Translations under genes and position numbers: made by a program | The notes under the pieces: generated by a model | Databases searched by the model: none | Seen by the model: the letters and a program-made list of their open reading frames with translations, nothing else | Told to the model about the DNA's origin: nothing | Origin: CAJCIT01 sp963771305 | Lineage (GTDB): Bacteria; Acidobacteriota; Terriglobia; Bryobacterales; Bryobacteraceae | Direction of reading: 5' to 3' | Assembly (NCBI GenBank): GCA_963771305.1 | Contig: CAVYTS010000014.1 | Location: 1-64,000, forward strand | Length of the DNA stretch: 64,000 bases | Shown: positions 34,412 through 44,466 of the stretch, piece by piece | Layout of the letters: each line of letters begins with the position of its first letter | Numbering within the stretch: position 1 is the stretch's first letter

Positions 34412-34731
34412 GTAGTGTGAAACTGATTGTCGCGTATCCACAACCGGTGGATATCGAAGCTTTCGAAAGGCTGTATCTGGATGAGCACGTCCCTTTGGCG
34501 GTTGCTAAGCTCAACGGAAAGACGAGAATCGTGTCGACAAAGGTCCTGGCGTCACCGCAAGGCAAGCCCCAGTTTTGTCGCGTGGTGGAGGTCTATTTCC
34601 CTTCTTTGAAAAGCCTCGAAGCGTGCGCCGAATCGGCTGGCGGCAGAGAGACGCTGGCACATGCGGTGAAGATCTCATCGGGCGGACCGCCGGTAATGAT
34701 GATTGCTGAGGAGGAGAGTTTCACGTTCTAG
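34408..34731 (+). CDS. EthD-domain protein
   Basis: This 107-residue protein is of the EthD/dimeric alpha-beta barrel family. It has the opening strand MSSVKLIVAYPQPVDIEAFE, the characteristic YLDEHVPLAVAKL helix and the later VVEVYFPSLKSLEACAES and HAVKISSGGPPVMMIAEEES. EthD-type proteins are associated with P450 and monooxygenase systems (ethyl tert-butyl ether degradation) but many have no defined role. It is translationally coupled to the small frameshifted gene in front of it, and thus in the GGGAATA regulon. Confidence 0.82.
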   Translation: MSSVKLIVAYPQPVDIEAFERLYLDEHVPLAVAKLNGKTRIVSTKVLASPQGKPQFCRVVEVYFPSLKSLEACAESAGGRETLAHAVKISSGGPPVMMIAEEESFTF

Positions 34732-34790
34732 CCCGGCCGCGCCGGTACCGTAGAACTTGGAATCGAGGAGTAGACCCCATAAGCGCTAAC

Positions 34791-35160
34791 TTAAGAATTA
34801 CGTCCGGGTTGCCCGTGATCCGGCCGCATCCGGGGATCAATTCTCGAACCGCGGTCAGACTGGCCGACGGCGGCGGTAAACAACTTTCTCCGACCGGAAT
34901 CGTCAGATCTTGTGGCGAAGCTTTCACGCAAATATTTTGCCAGAGGGTTTTTGCCGCCGTCGCGCCCCCAGGTTTCCATAGCGACGCGCAACGCTCCGAT
35001 AGACACCATCGCTACGATCCGCTGCGCCGCTCTACGCTTCGCCTGCGGCCCACAATTCAGAAAGAGCACCGAATACCGCTTGCTCCATCTCCGAGAAGAT
35101 CGCTTGCTTTCGGGCACGCAACACCGGGGAGTCAGAGCGCAATCACGAAGATCGAAGGCC
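34791..35160 (-). pseudogene. TetR-type repressor, C-terminal remnant
   Basis: In two frames the minus strand reads VLRARKQAIFSEMEQAVFGA, LSELWAAGEA and then RRAAQRIVAMVSIGALRVAM, ETWGRDGGKNPLAKYLRESF. This resembles the ligand-binding end of TetR regulators. The DNA-binding N-terminus is absent because the TPR regulator gene ends at 35166. Both the recognition and the limits are moderate. Confidence 0.45.
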
Positions 35161-35165
35161 CGGAT

Positions 35166-37095
35166 TCAATGGGGCAAGCCGATACGGCGCACAAGCGCTT
35201 TAAACCGCGGATCTGAGCGGAGAGGATCAAAGCCTGGCCGCTGCAGCATGCCGGGGTTAAATCGCTCTTCGTAGCATTTTTCCAGCCAGCTCATGGCTCG
35301 ATCCGTTTCGCCGAGAGATGCATGGATCATCGCAATGTCTGCGGCAAGTGAATGGCTGGGGTTAGATCGTTCCGTCAGTTCGCCCAGTAGCTTGACAGCT
35401 TGCATTCTCTTGCCGGATGCGACGTAGGCACGGGCCAGATTCGCGATCGAGGTCGGGCTGCGTCCGGAAAGCTGTACCGCTTTCTCCAGTTCCGCGGCGG
35501 CTTCCTCGTATCTATGTGTTTTGCAGATATGCCTGGGCGAGTTGAATATGTGCCAGAGAGAAATTGGGGTCCATTTCGATCGTCTTGCGGCTCTGTAGTA
35601 TCGATTCGTCATAAGAATGCGCCAGGACAAGAAGCTCTGCCAGATCGGCGTTAATGATCAGTGACAACGGATCGAGGCTTTCCGCTTTTCTCATCTCCTC
35701 GATTGCTGCTTCATGTTGGCCCAATAGACTCAAATGCCATGAATACCAATGGTGAGCGTTCGCGTAGCCTGGGTTCAATTCGATGGAACGCCGGAATTCC
35801 TTACCCGCGGAATCGAAATCCCAGTCGAAGCCATCCAGGCAGAATGCAAGCGAGTTGTGGGCTTCGCCAAGGAGGCTATCCAATTCCAGGGCTTTGATCG
35901 CCGCAGCCTTCGCCTTGGGGAGGGCCTCCTTCGGGGTCATCACTGAATACTGCCAGTCTCCCAACAATGCGTAAGTGTCGGCCAGACCAGTATAAGCTTC
36001 GGCGTACTTTGGATCCTCCTCGATAGCCTGATTGAAATACCGGAGAGCAATCCTTAAACCGCCCGCCGTTCGCCTATTCCAGAAGTAACGTCCTTTGAGA
36101 TAGGACTCGTACGCCTCCGGATGGACAACCTTTACGTTCTTGAGCGCCGCCTCCTCCTTAGGTTTCAACTTGATCCGAATCTGATCGGCGATGGCTCTCG
36201 CCACTTGGTTTTGCAGGCCCAGCGTATCCCGCAACTCACCTTCGTAGCTCTCAGCCCATAAGTGCTTATCCGAAGAAGCGTCGATCAATTGCGCTGTGAT
36301 GCGGACTCGGTCGCCGGAACGCAGCACGGTCCCTTCTACCACGGCGTCCACGTTCAGTTCGCGAGCGATCTTCGGCAGAGATTTACGCGCGTGTTTATAA
36401 CCCATCACCGAGGTTCGCGAGATCACTCGCAACGCGCTGATTTGGCCAAGGTCCGAAATCAACTCGTCCGTCATCCCATCGGCGAAGTAATCCTGAGACG
36501 CATCGCTGGAGAGGCTTTCGAGCGGAAGAACGGCGAGGGAGCGAATGACAGGCGACCCGCGGTTGCTGAAATAGAACTTCAAGCTGACGACCGAGGCCAT
36601 CAGCGCAACCACCACGAGCAACGATATCTTCCACGAAATCAATGGCAAACGATGTTTGGGCAGTGCGGGTTTGCGGGCGGCGTCCAATTGCTCACCGGCT
36701 TCCAGTGAAGGATGCGCCTCAACGGTGGATTCCGGGTTTCGATCAGGGGTAACCTCCTCAAGACTGACCGCCGCGAGAAAGCGATAGCCGCGACGAGCAA
36801 CGGTCTCCACAAAGTGGGAATTCTGGGCGGAGTCGCCGAGGGCATCGCGGATTTTGTTGATCGCCTTGTTGAGCCCGTGATCAAAATCTACGAATGTGTC
36901 TCCGGGCCAGACTTTCTTCTGGAGGTCCTCACGTGTCACCACCTCCCCGTGGTGCTCCAGCAAGATCACCAGCACTTGAAAAGGCTGCGCTTGCAGCCGG
37001 ACTCGCAGTCCGTGTTTGCGCAATTCGCCAGCGCGGAGGTCCAGCTCAAACACCCCAAAACGTAGCAGCTCGCGAAGCTGATGGTTCTCTGGCAT
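35166..37095 (-). pseudogene. Winged-helix/TolB-like/TPR regulator, frameshifted copy
   Basis: This is a paralogue of 14704-16623, with winged-helix domain (LRAGELRKHGLRVRLQAQPF; VWPGDTFVDFDHGLNKAINK), transmembrane helix (ISLLVVVALMASVVSLKF), TolB-like domain (RSLAVLPLESLSSDASQDYF) and TPR repeats. One extra A in a run at 35519-35522 shifts the frame after AHIQLAQAYLQ; the last third of the TPRs (THRYEEAAAELEKAVQLSGR to LVRRIGLPH) continues in another frame to the stop at 35166. A homopolymer sequencing error is possible. The ATG at 37095 is used because the winged-helix starts right after; it faces the ECF sigma gene at 37275. Confidence 0.8.
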
Positions 37096-37274
37096 GGCAA
37101 GGTTTGGGTCTCGGGTGACCGGGTCTACCACAAGAGTACCGGGAAAAGCAGAAGGGGAGGTTTCCACATAAGTTTCCTGCTGAGTGTGAGTTGCCAGGGG
37201 ACCCCAATTCCAACGCGAAAGGATTGCCGGTCCATTGTCTTGGGCCCCGGCGCCGACCATAGTGGACCTCAACC

Positions 37275-38003
37275 GTGTCAGTAGGACGCAATACCGTTTC
37301 CAACGAGGCTTCTTCAGTGCCCAAGCACAACCCTGAGTCGAATTTTGACCAGGTCTTGCCGCATCTTACCGCCGCCTACAACCTAGCGCGCCGGCTCACT
37401 CGCAATCAACAGGACGCTGAGGACGTTGTTCAGGAAGCCTGCTTGCGGGCTGTCCGATTCTCTCCCGGTCTCCGAGGGGGTGATGCGCGTGCTTGGCTCA
37501 TGATGGTTGTCCGCAATACGTTCTACAGTTGGTTGCACGCAAACGGGCCACGGCAAGACGTCACAGAATTTGACGATGACCCTCCCGACTCTCGTGCCCC
37601 TGATCCGGAAGAACTTACACTTCAGAGCGACCGCGGCGACCTTTTGCGAAGGGCGTTGGAAATGCTCCCGCCGAATTTTCGCGAAGTCCTCGTTTTGCGG
37701 GAGATCGAGGAGATGTCCTACAAAGAGATTGCCGAGATCACTCGCTTGCCCGCGGGAACCGTCATGTCGGGCCTATCACGGGCGCGGGGGCGCCTCCGTC
37801 AGGTGCTGGCAGATCTTCTAGAAGCGGGCAGAACGCGAGCTGCGGGCGCCAAACAAATGAGGAACGTCGCTGGGCCCAGCCGCCAGCGAGTGAGTCCGTT
37901 GTGTGCGGCTTCCTTAAAACTCGAGACCCGGCGCCGGATTCTCGGCGACCGGACGCTGTGGACAAATCATACTTGGGAGCGGGTCGTTAACGATATGCGC
38001 TAG
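37275..38003 (+). CDS. ECF sigma factor, divergent from a winged-helix/TPR regulator (second pair)
   Basis: This 242-residue ECF sigma factor has region 2 (AYNLARRLTRNQQDAEDVVQ, EACLRAVRFSPGL, WLMMVVRNTFYSW) and region 4 (LPPNFREVLVLREIEEMSYK, EIAEITRLPAGTVMSGLSRA). It carries a 60-residue C-terminal tail not seen in the paralogue at 13916. It starts at a GTG 180 bp from the divergent TPR regulator. It has no anti-sigma neighbour; a cytoplasmic histidine kinase gene lies 105 bp downstream on the same strand. Confidence 0.88.
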   Translation: MSVGRNTVSNEASSVPKHNPESNFDQVLPHLTAAYNLARRLTRNQQDAEDVVQEACLRAVRFSPGLRGGDARAWLMMVVRNTFYSWLHANGPRQDVTEFDDDPPDSRAPDPEELTLQSDRGDLLRRALEMLPPNFREVLVLREIEEMSYKEIAEITRLPAGTVMSGLSRARGRLRQVLADLLEAGRTRAAGAKQMRNVAGPSRQRVSPLCAASLKLETRRRILGDRTLWTNHTWERVVNDMR

Positions 38004-38107
38004 GCGCCTCGAATCTTTGCAATTGCGCCGTTTCCGCTCTTTTTCGAGCGACAACGCGGTTCAGATTTCCTAAGCGGAGTCCAAACCCCAAGGAGGATAA
38101 CCCAAAT

Positions 38108-38902
38108 ATGATGGAAGACTCGGGACAACAGGCCATGACAAACAGGCTCGCTGCGCCCCCGATTCCAATGGACTTCAATGAGAACCGGGCGGCTGGGATG
38201 ATTCCCCTGCCTCCGCTTTCGGATAGCTGGCAGAGACGTATCTCTACCATTGATTGGCTCTCTTCTTCCATCGTTCATGACCTCCGGAATCCGTTGGGGA
38301 CAGTCTTCGCGGGCGCGGAAATGTTAATGGAACTTGATCCTTTGCCGACCCAGGCCAAGCGCCTGGCAGCCAATATCTTCCGCGCAGCGAGCCGCATGCG
38401 CGAATTGCTGGCAGACTTGGCTGACGCGAGTTGTGGAAACAAACCGACATTCGCGATCTGCAAAATCCGCGACGTCATCATTGCGGCGTCGGAGGCGGCA
38501 TTGCCGGCAGCGGAAAAGCAGAATGTTCAGATCTTGAACAACGTGCCCGTCCGTTTAGAGATGCCGTTGAAGCGCTTTCGCATCGAGCGTGTCTTCTTTA
38601 ACCTAATTACTAACGCTCTCGAAGCGATGCCGCATGGCGGGAAGATCCGCATTGGGGCGAGGAAGGCGGGCAATTGCGTGTTGATCGATGTAGAAGACAC
38701 AGGGCCCGGAATTCCGCGTGGGATTCGCGACCGCCTGTTCGAGCCGCTCGTTACCGCAGGCAAGGACGATGGCCTGGGACTGGGGCTAGCGCTCTCCCGC
38801 CAGACTGTGCGTGATCACGGCGGCGACATGTGGACTGAACCCGCGACAGGCGCTCGTTTTGTAATCCGCCTTCCCCTGGAGCGAGACGAAGATGTTCTCT
38901 AG
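38108..38902 (+). CDS. Soluble histidine kinase
   Basis: This 264-residue protein has a dimerisation/phosphoacceptor H-box (SSIVHDLRNPLGTVFAGAEM), N-box (FNLITNALEAMPHGGKIRIG), G1 box (VEDTGPGIPRGIRDRLFEPL) and G2 box (DGLGLGLALSRQTVRDHGGD). It phosphorylates itself on the H-box histidine using ATP and passes the group to a response regulator, but no regulator gene is adjacent. The N-terminal 50 residues have no sensor domain and no membrane helix, so the input must come from a partner. The ATG at 38108 follows AAGGAGG. Confidence 0.88.
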   Translation: MMEDSGQQAMTNRLAAPPIPMDFNENRAAGMIPLPPLSDSWQRRISTIDWLSSSIVHDLRNPLGTVFAGAEMLMELDPLPTQAKRLAANIFRAASRMRELLADLADASCGNKPTFAICKIRDVIIAASEAALPAAEKQNVQILNNVPVRLEMPLKRFRIERVFFNLITNALEAMPHGGKIRIGARKAGNCVLIDVEDTGPGIPRGIRDRLFEPLVTAGKDDGLGLGLALSRQTVRDHGGDMWTEPATGARFVIRLPLERDEDVL

Positions 38903-39091
38903 ATTGTCCTCGAGCCGACAGGGCCGCGTGTAAACTTTCCGATTCGGCCGCACTACTCTAACCTTCGACAAGGTGTTTACATCTTCCTTACAGCATCTTG
39001 ACACTTGGCATTCGGTTTCAATCGCTACATTTCGTCAGCGCCACGCATCGTGCGCCGTGGCGCAATCAAGAATTGATAAGGAGAACGAGAA

Positions 39092-39277
39092 ATGAGAAAG
39101 TTGTATCAACTAATCGTGCCAGCTCTTTTGTCTCTGGCGTTAGGATACACATCGCAACCCGTCCCTTGGGATCATCGAAGATATGAGACCGTTGTCCCCG
39201 ATATCGGTAGCGGTCCGCTGGGCGTTGAAAGAGCGGTATGCCGGCCTGCCATCCTCTGTAGCTCCTCGATGAGGTGA
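39092..39277 (+). CDS. Short exported peptide, uncertain
   Basis: A 61-codon frame begins with a good ribosome-binding site (AAGGAGAACGAG) and a signal-peptide-like start (MRKLYQLIVPALLSLALGYT). After residue 25 it loses obvious character and overlaps an antisense frame, so it may be a truncated gene. The function is unknown. Confidence 0.35.
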   Translation: MRKLYQLIVPALLSLALGYTSQPVPWDHRRYETVVPDIGSGPLGVERAVCRPAILCSSSMR

Positions 39278-39366
39278 CACTCGAGACATTCGATTTCAAT
39301 GCGACCTCGAGAGCATTTCACTGGGACTGCGCAGAAGGATGGAGTGACTGCCGGGATTGGCTCAGT

Positions 39367-39405
39367 CAAAAACATGGGTAGTAGGGTTAACCGACCACTA
39401 CCCAT
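39367..39405 (-). terminator. Terminator of the delta-60 repeat gene
   Basis: ATGGGTAGT and ACTACCCAT form a 9-bp stem. On the minus strand GTTTTTGAC follows, giving a U-tract. Confidence 0.75.
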
Positions 39406-39432
39406 ACATGCTTTACCATCGTCTCCTGGCTA

Positions 39433-39815
39433 TTACTTCGCCAGATACCGCGCCACCATCAGGGTCGAGACGCCCGTCTCCACGTTAGTTTGTTCGCCAA
39501 CGGCAACAATCTTTCCATCGGTCTGTATCAGCAGGCCGGTGACCCCGAAAGTTGCGAGCGAACCGCCGGTTCCGAAAGCAGTGTCCAATTCACCGTTCGC
39601 ATCGAGCCGAGCCAAGCCGGAGAGGCCGCCCACCACGATTCGACCATTCGATTGGAGAGCGATTGCCTGCGGCTCGTTTACCTTCTGGCCGCCGAACGTG
39701 AATTTCGTGGAACTGAAGGAAGAATCCGCGACTCCCGTTTCGCTGAAACGAAACAACTCAGCGGAAGCGGGCTCTGCTGGAGAGCAACCCGCCAGGATTA
39801 TCCTGTCGGAGACTC
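39433..39815 (-). pseudogene. Delta-60 repeat protein, C-terminal part, cut by an IS3 element
   Basis: The minus-strand frame reads RIILAGCSPAEPASAELFRF, then EPQAIALQSNGRIVVGGLSG and QTDGKIVAVGEQTN, the signature of delta-60 (beta-propeller-like) repeats. It ends at 39433 with a terminator. The upstream part is missing: the frame meets a TGA near 39815, where the IS3-type element begins, and no other fragment of the gene appears beyond it. Confidence 0.7.
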
Positions 39816-39879
39816 ATTCCGATGAGTGCAGGGGAGTAGGCGTTGCTTGCCGCCTCCCCTGTTTTCTGCACATTGGTCA

Positions 39880-40830
39880 TCAGCGGCGCCGACCTTTCGA
39901 CCTCTTTGAAACAGCATCGGGATAGATCTCCCGATGCCTCCTAAAACTTAACGCCGCAGGTAGCCCGGACAGCCCGGGTTTGGCCTCGATACCGATTTGC
40001 TGTTGTTCGAATTCAACCGGAGAGCAATAGCCCAAGGCGGCATGCAGTCGAACTTGGTTGTAATAGCGCTCGATAAAATCTTCGATGTTCCGCTCCAGTT
40101 CCACCATCGTGTCGTACTGCCGGCAGTCGATTTCCTCCTCTTTTAGGGTCCGCATGAATCGCTCGCATTTCGCGTTTTCCCACGGTCGCGCCGGCCTGCT
40201 CATGCTGACCGTGATCTTGCATTTTTCCAGACGGCTGACGTAATCGTCGCTGGCGTACTGCGAGCCGCGGTCGGAATGATGCACCAAGCCAGGCGCCGGT
40301 TGCCGGGCGGTGATCGCCAGATTCAACGCCGCCAACGGCAGCTTAGTCTGTAAGCTCTGACTAAGTGACCAACCCACCGCGCGCCGTGAAAAAGCGTCCA
40401 GCACCACGGCCAGATACACGAACTCCGAAGCCAGCCGAATGTAAGTGATGTCCGCTACCCACAGCTGGTTGACCGCGGTCAGCACCATGTACTGAGCTAA
40501 GTTTGGATAGACGAGAAACTCATGATCTGAATCCGTAGTTACAACGAACCTACGCCGCCGGACTGCCAGTAAGTTGTCTTCCCGCCGCACCCGCTGCACT
40601 CGCGCCACGCTCACCACCAAGCCGCCTCTCCGCAAGACTTCTGCCACCTTCGCCGCTCCGTATCTCGGATGCTCGACCGAGGCCCGTTGGATGGCGTCGC
40701 GTAACGCCATGCCTGCCTCGTCGGGAGCCCTCTCCTCCCAGCTGCGGTAGAACCCCGCCCGGCTAACACCCGTCGCCTGGCACATCCGCTCAACCCCCAG
40801 CACGCCTTGCGATTGCTTCACAACCCGCAT
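39880..40830 (-). CDS. IS3 family transposase OrfB
   Basis: This 316-residue catalytic subunit has an N-terminal helix-turn-helix-like segment (RAGFYRSWEERAPDEAGMAL) and an integrase core with the DDE set: WVADITYIRLASEFVYLAVV, VHHSDRGSQYASDDYVSRLE and ENAKCERFMRTLKEE. The gene is intact. It overlaps OrfA by 13 nt in another frame, so the full transposase is presumably made by programmed -1 frameshifting as in other IS3 elements; the exact slippery site was not established. Confidence 0.92.
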   Translation of the reverse strand: MRVVKQSQGVLGVERMCQATGVSRAGFYRSWEERAPDEAGMALRDAIQRASVEHPRYGAAKVAEVLRRGGLVVSVARVQRVRREDNLLAVRRRRFVVTTDSDHEFLVYPNLAQYMVLTAVNQLWVADITYIRLASEFVYLAVVLDAFSRRAVGWSLSQSLQTKLPLAALNLAITARQPAPGLVHHSDRGSQYASDDYVSRLEKCKITVSMSRPARPWENAKCERFMRTLKEEEIDCRQYDTMVELERNIEDFIERYYNQVRLHAALGYCSPVEFEQQQIGIEAKPGLSGLPAALSFRRHREIYPDAVSKRSKGRRR

Positions 40831-41192
40831 TTCCTCGTAGATGCTTCGACGCCAGCCCCACCGCTGCGCTGGCGTCGTTCCTCGACTCTTCGCAAGGCAC
40901 TTCTGAAAAAATCAATTTCAGCGGCCAGCCGGCCGACCAGCCGCTCCAAGTCCGCAATCCGCAATCGCAGCGCCTCGCTTTCCCGATCGGCAGCCGGTTC
41001 CGTTGACTCCGTCACCTTGGCACCCTCGCCCGCCTTGGCTGCCTTCGCTTGCGCCTGATTTCGCCACTCATAGAGCCACTTTCGCCGGATCCCCAACTCC
41101 CGGGCCAACCCGGAAACGCTGCTACAACTCTCCAGTAGCTCCAGCGCCCGAGCACGGAACTCTGGGCTGTACTTTCGCCGCTTCTGAGACAT
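40818..41192 (-). CDS. IS3 family transposase OrfA
   Basis: This 124-residue DNA-binding subunit has an HTH_Tnp_1-type helix-turn-helix (RKYSPEFRARALELLESCSS, VSGLARELGIRRKWLYEWRN) and a C-terminal leucine-zipper-like stretch (EALRLRIADLERLVGRLAAE). In IS3 elements OrfA binds the ends and regulates transposition. It is intact. Confidence 0.9.
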   Translation of the reverse strand: MSQKRRKYSPEFRARALELLESCSSVSGLARELGIRRKWLYEWRNQAQAKAAKAGEGAKVTESTEPAADRESEALRLRIADLERLVGRLAAEIDFFRSALRRVEERRQRSGGAGVEASTRKCGL

Positions 41193-41226
41193 TCCACCTC
41201 CCGTTCGATGAAAAGTGTCCCCTTCA

Positions 41227-41568
41227 GCCGTGTCTCATTTTCATTATCCGGTACACCGTGTCCCGGAGTAAGTTTGTTCTTGCCGATAACAAACCCAGCC
41301 CTGTGTGTAGCCAAAACCTCGTTTGATCCTGACGAACGTGTTGAGCAACGGCGCACTGCGCTCCCTATGTTGCGCGGTTACGTGTAGTAGCTCCCCAGGC
41401 CAAACCGCCGTAGATGGTGAAAAGACGGTAGGGAAGAATAGGCTGTAACGAGCAGAGGGCCACCGGCCCCTTTTTCCCATGGGCTACGCGGGCCGGTTGA
41501 GCGTCGCCGACGGCACTCCGGCGGCAGACCGCAAAGGACAGCATCGAGTCGACAGACGCGACCGAGGT
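41227..41568. other. Spacer between two IS elements, no gene
   Basis: About 340 bp lie between the IS3 element and the next transposase. No protein or RNA signature is seen; it probably includes the end of the following IS. Confidence 0.5.
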
Positions 41569-42608
41569 TTACGCGGCTTCGCGCCAGCTATATCGATGAT
41601 GAAGGCCACCCAGCCGGGCACTGGAGATCACAGTCGCGGCCGGAGAAGGCTTGCTTTCCACGGCCCGTCGATTCGGCGTGTCCTTATCGAGGGAATCGTG
41701 AATCCGGTCGTCGTGATAGTAGTTGACGTAATCACGAACGAGCCGCCGGGATGCTGTTCGTTCAGCGCGATGACATGATCGAGAATCTCGCGGCGGCAGC
41801 TTCCGACCCAGCGTTCCGCAAGCCCATTTTGCCAGGGGGCCTGAACACTTGTGCGTTTCGGTGTAAGACCCGTTGCCTTCAGGAAGGCCATCACATTGGC
41901 ATCGAATTTCGAGTCGTGGTCGAGGATCGCATAACGATATGGAATCGCGTCGGGAAATGCTTCACGCAGCTGTTGCACAACCCAATCAGCGGTTGGATGA
42001 CGAGTAACGTTGAAATGCAGAATCCTGCGTCGGCCATGCTCGATGACGAAGAAGCAATACAGAAGCTGGAATGTCAAGGTGGGCACGGTGAACAAGTCGA
42101 AGGCGACGATCACCTCGCGGTGATTCTTGAGGAAGCTCAACCAGCGCTGATCGGAATTACCCCGACGACGAATGCGCCGCAGGTATCGAGCCACGGTCCG
42201 TTCCGACAGCTCGAAACCAAGCTTTTGAAGTTCTCCGTGGATCTTTGGGGCACCCCAGCCCGTATTTTCTTCTGCCATCTGGCGGATGAGCCGTCGAACC
42301 TCTTCGCTGATCTTTGGCCGACCGCCGCGCGGCCGGGAACGCCAGAGCCAGTACCAGCGGAAGCCCGCGCGATGCCAGCCGACGACAGTCTTGGACTTGA
42401 CGATAACGAGGACTTCGGCCCAGCGAGACCAGAGCTGCAGCAGCATAGTCCAAAACAGACGATCCAGAGAGTTTAGAGGAGGCCGCGGCCGCTTCCGTTT
42501 GAGGACTGCGAGCTGCTGTCGAAGGGCTAATACCTCCAGAGCCGTGTCGCTCCGACTGCGGAAGAAGACGCGGATAGCCGCGAGAAGTGAGAGGACAGTT
42601 TCCAGCAC
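41569..42608 (-). pseudogene. Integrase-core transposase, C-terminal frameshift
   Basis: A DDE integrase-core transposase starts at about the GTG at 42608 (LETVLSLLAAIRVFFRSRSD; LALRQQLAVLKRKRPRPPLN). Its core holds VIVAFDLFTVPTLTFQLLYC, YAILDHDSKFDANVMAFLKA and QNGLAERWVGSCRREILDHV. After ALNEQHP a one-base shift sends the long frame into nonsense; the true end (RLVRDYVNYYHDDRIHDSLD, then ARLGGLHHRYSWREAA) lies in another frame and stops at 41569. Only the last 60 codons are affected, so it may be recently broken or a sequencing error. Confidence 0.82.
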
Positions 42609-42738
42609 GAACTCACCGTTGTAACATGGCGTAACGTGGGCCTTGGCACGCTGGGGGCAGGCCCAGGGGCAGGCCCCAAGTTGCTGATCAAAAGACAGCG
42701 TACGGTTTTGTCTACGCACAGGGGTTTGGCAAACTGTT

Positions 42739-42829
42739 CAATATGCCCTACTATATTGCATATGCCATGTGATATAGTTTAGTATATCATGCAAAAGCCA
42801 CGCGCGCCTCAATATGCGATATTATATTG
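42739..42829. promoter_or_regulatory. Operator cluster upstream of the hipBA-type module
   Basis: Three palindromes lie in an AT-rich stretch: CAATAT-gccctact-ATATTG (42739-42758), GATATA-gtttag-TATATC (42771-42788) and CAATAT-gcgatatt-ATATTG (42810-42829). The first and third share the arms CAATATGC...ATATTG. HipB-type repressors bind such repeats ahead of their own operon; binding here is inferred. Confidence 0.65.
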
Positions 42830-42844
42830 TTAGTGGAGAACAAT

Positions 42845-43201
42845 ATGCAATCACATGTCAAGCCAACGCGTCTGAACGGATTGCCCGAGGCTCTCCGCAG
42901 TGAACTGATTGAGGAGAGGCACAGGCGGGGCTGGAGCCAGCTCGAACTCGGACAACGTCTGGGCTTGCCTCAAGTGCACATATCCGGGATCGAGACAGGT
43001 AAGGTAGTGCCCCGATTCGACACTCTCCTCGACTTGGTCCGTGTGCTCGACCGCGATCTACTGTTGGTCCCAAGGACACTCGTGCCTGCCGTGCTGGCGC
43101 TGATCCGGGACCAGCGCCGTACCGATCGTGTCGCTGATGCTGATCAGGGTGAGCGTTCCCTCTACGCCGCGGAACCCGACGAAGAAGAGGATCGGCGATG
43201 A
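42845..43201 (+). CDS. hipB: HipB-type antitoxin/repressor
   Basis: This 118-residue protein has a Cro/XRE helix-turn-helix at about 20-75 (RSELIEERHRRGWSQLELGQ, RLGLPQVHISGIETGKVVPR). In HipBA systems this protein neutralises the HipA kinase and represses the operon. The ATG at 42845 follows GTGGAGAAC. Its stop overlaps the HipA start (ATGA), and the palindromic operator cluster lies directly upstream. Confidence 0.85.
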   Translation: MQSHVKPTRLNGLPEALRSELIEERHRRGWSQLELGQRLGLPQVHISGIETGKVVPRFDTLLDLVRVLDRDLLLVPRTLVPAVLALIRDQRRTDRVADADQGERSLYAAEPDEEEDRR

Positions 43202-44466
43202 CACTCGATCCAAAACTCAACGCTCTCTCTGTCCAGTTGCATGGCCGACAGATCGGCATCATCAACCGTCTCGCCGGTGACCGTCATCTGTTTTCATTCG
43301 AGCAGGAATATGTTGACGACCCAAACCGACCGACAATGAGCCTGTCCTTCAAGGGTCGCTCCGGGGGCCTGGTCACGGCTGTCCGTCCGGTAGGCCGCCG
43401 CGTACCGCCGTTTTTTTCAAACCTCCTGCCCGAAGGACACCTGCGAACCTATCTGGCCGAACAGGCAGGAGTGAAGCCGGAAAGTGAATTTTTTCTGCTG
43501 GCAGTCCTCGGTGCCGATCTTTCAGGCGCTGTCACCGTCACTCCGCTAACCGCAGACGGGCATCCTGTCGATCTGCAGAAGGATGATGAGCAGGGCGGCG
43601 ACAAGCGCCGCAACGATGGCGTGTTGCGGTTTTCGCTTGCAGGGGTGCAGTTGAAATTCTCCGCCATCATGGAAGCGTCTGGCGGGCTGACCATTCCCGC
43701 GCACGGTGTTGGCGGGTCCTGGATCGTCAAGCTGCCATCCACACAATTTCAGTCGGTGCCCGAGAATGAATACGTCATGCTTGCACTCGCGCGCGCCGTT
43801 GGGATTACGGTGCCCGAGATCCGACTCGTTCCGATTAGCGAAATTCAGGGCCTGCCGGAAGCCGCCGCACGGATGCAGGGTAAGGCCCTCGTTGTGCAGC
43901 GCTTTGACCGCGCGGCTGGAGAGCGCATCCATATGGAGGATTTCGCGCAAGTGTTCGGCCTGTTTCCCGATGACAAATACGGGCATCGAAGCTATGCCAA
44001 CATCGCAGCGGTGCTGTGGGCCGAAACGGGGGAGGGGGGAACCTATGAATTTGTGCAACGGCTCGTTTTTTCCGTGTTGATCGGCAACGGCGACATGCAC
44101 CTGAAGAACTGGTCGTTGCTCTATCCCGACGGCCGCACGCCGGTCCTCTCGCCAGCCTACGATTTTGTCGCGACCTTTCCCTATATCCCCAACGACAAAC
44201 TTGCTCTGAGCTTCGGCGGAAGCCAGAGTCTCAACGAGATCACGGTCGACCAGGTCCGGCGTTTCACCGACACTGCACGCCTCCCGGCAAGCCCAGTATG
44301 GGAAATCGTTCGGGAGATGGTGGATCGGACAGCTGCTGCATGGAAAACTCTGGACCAGAAGGATCTTTTGCCTTCAGAGATGCGGAAAGCCATCGAAAAA
44401 CAGATTCATGCGATGATCGCAAAGACGGTGGGAAAAGCTAACAGAAATAAGGTCGAGCCCGAATGA
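43198..44466 (+). CDS. hipA: HipA-type serine/threonine kinase toxin
   Basis: This 422-residue protein, near the 440 residues of E. coli HipA, has the HipA N-terminal couple domain (about 1-105). The kinase fold has NEYVMLALARAVGITVPEIR, a catalytic loop N297-G-D299-M-H301-L-K-N304 and the D322 'DFVAT' metal motif. HipA phosphorylates and inactivates glutamyl-tRNA synthetase in E. coli; this target is inferred, not shown here. The gene is intact and of full length. It overlaps hipB by four bases upstream and a small third gene by four bases downstream (ATGA). Confidence 0.9.
   Translation: MTLDPKLNALSVQLHGRQIGIINRLAGDRHLFSFEQEYVDDPNRPTMSLSFKGRSGGLVTAVRPVGRRVPPFFSNLLPEGHLRTYLAEQAGVKPESEFFLLAVLGADLSGAVTVTPLTADGHPVDLQKDDEQGGDKRRNDGVLRFSLAGVQLKFSAIMEASGGLTIPAHGVGGSWIVKLPSTQFQSVPENEYVMLALARAVGITVPEIRLVPISEIQGLPEAAARMQGKALVVQRFDRAAGERIHMEDFAQVFGLFPDDKYGHRSYANIAAVLWAETGEGGTYEFVQRLVFSVLIGNGDMHLKNWSLLYPDGRTPVLSPAYDFVATFPYIPNDKLALSFGGSQSLNEITVDQVRRFTDTARLPASPVWEIVREMVDRTAAAWKTLDQKDLLPSEMRKAIEKQIHAMIAKTVGKANRNKVEPE

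Larger units (their letters stand above)
39827..41226 (-). mobile_element. IS3-type insertion sequence (ends approximate)
   Basis: Two overlapping genes in the IS3 arrangement are enclosed by candidate ends TGCAGGGGA (from 39827) and, inverted, TGAAGGGGA (to 41226). No target duplication could be identified, so the limits are tentative. Confidence 0.6.
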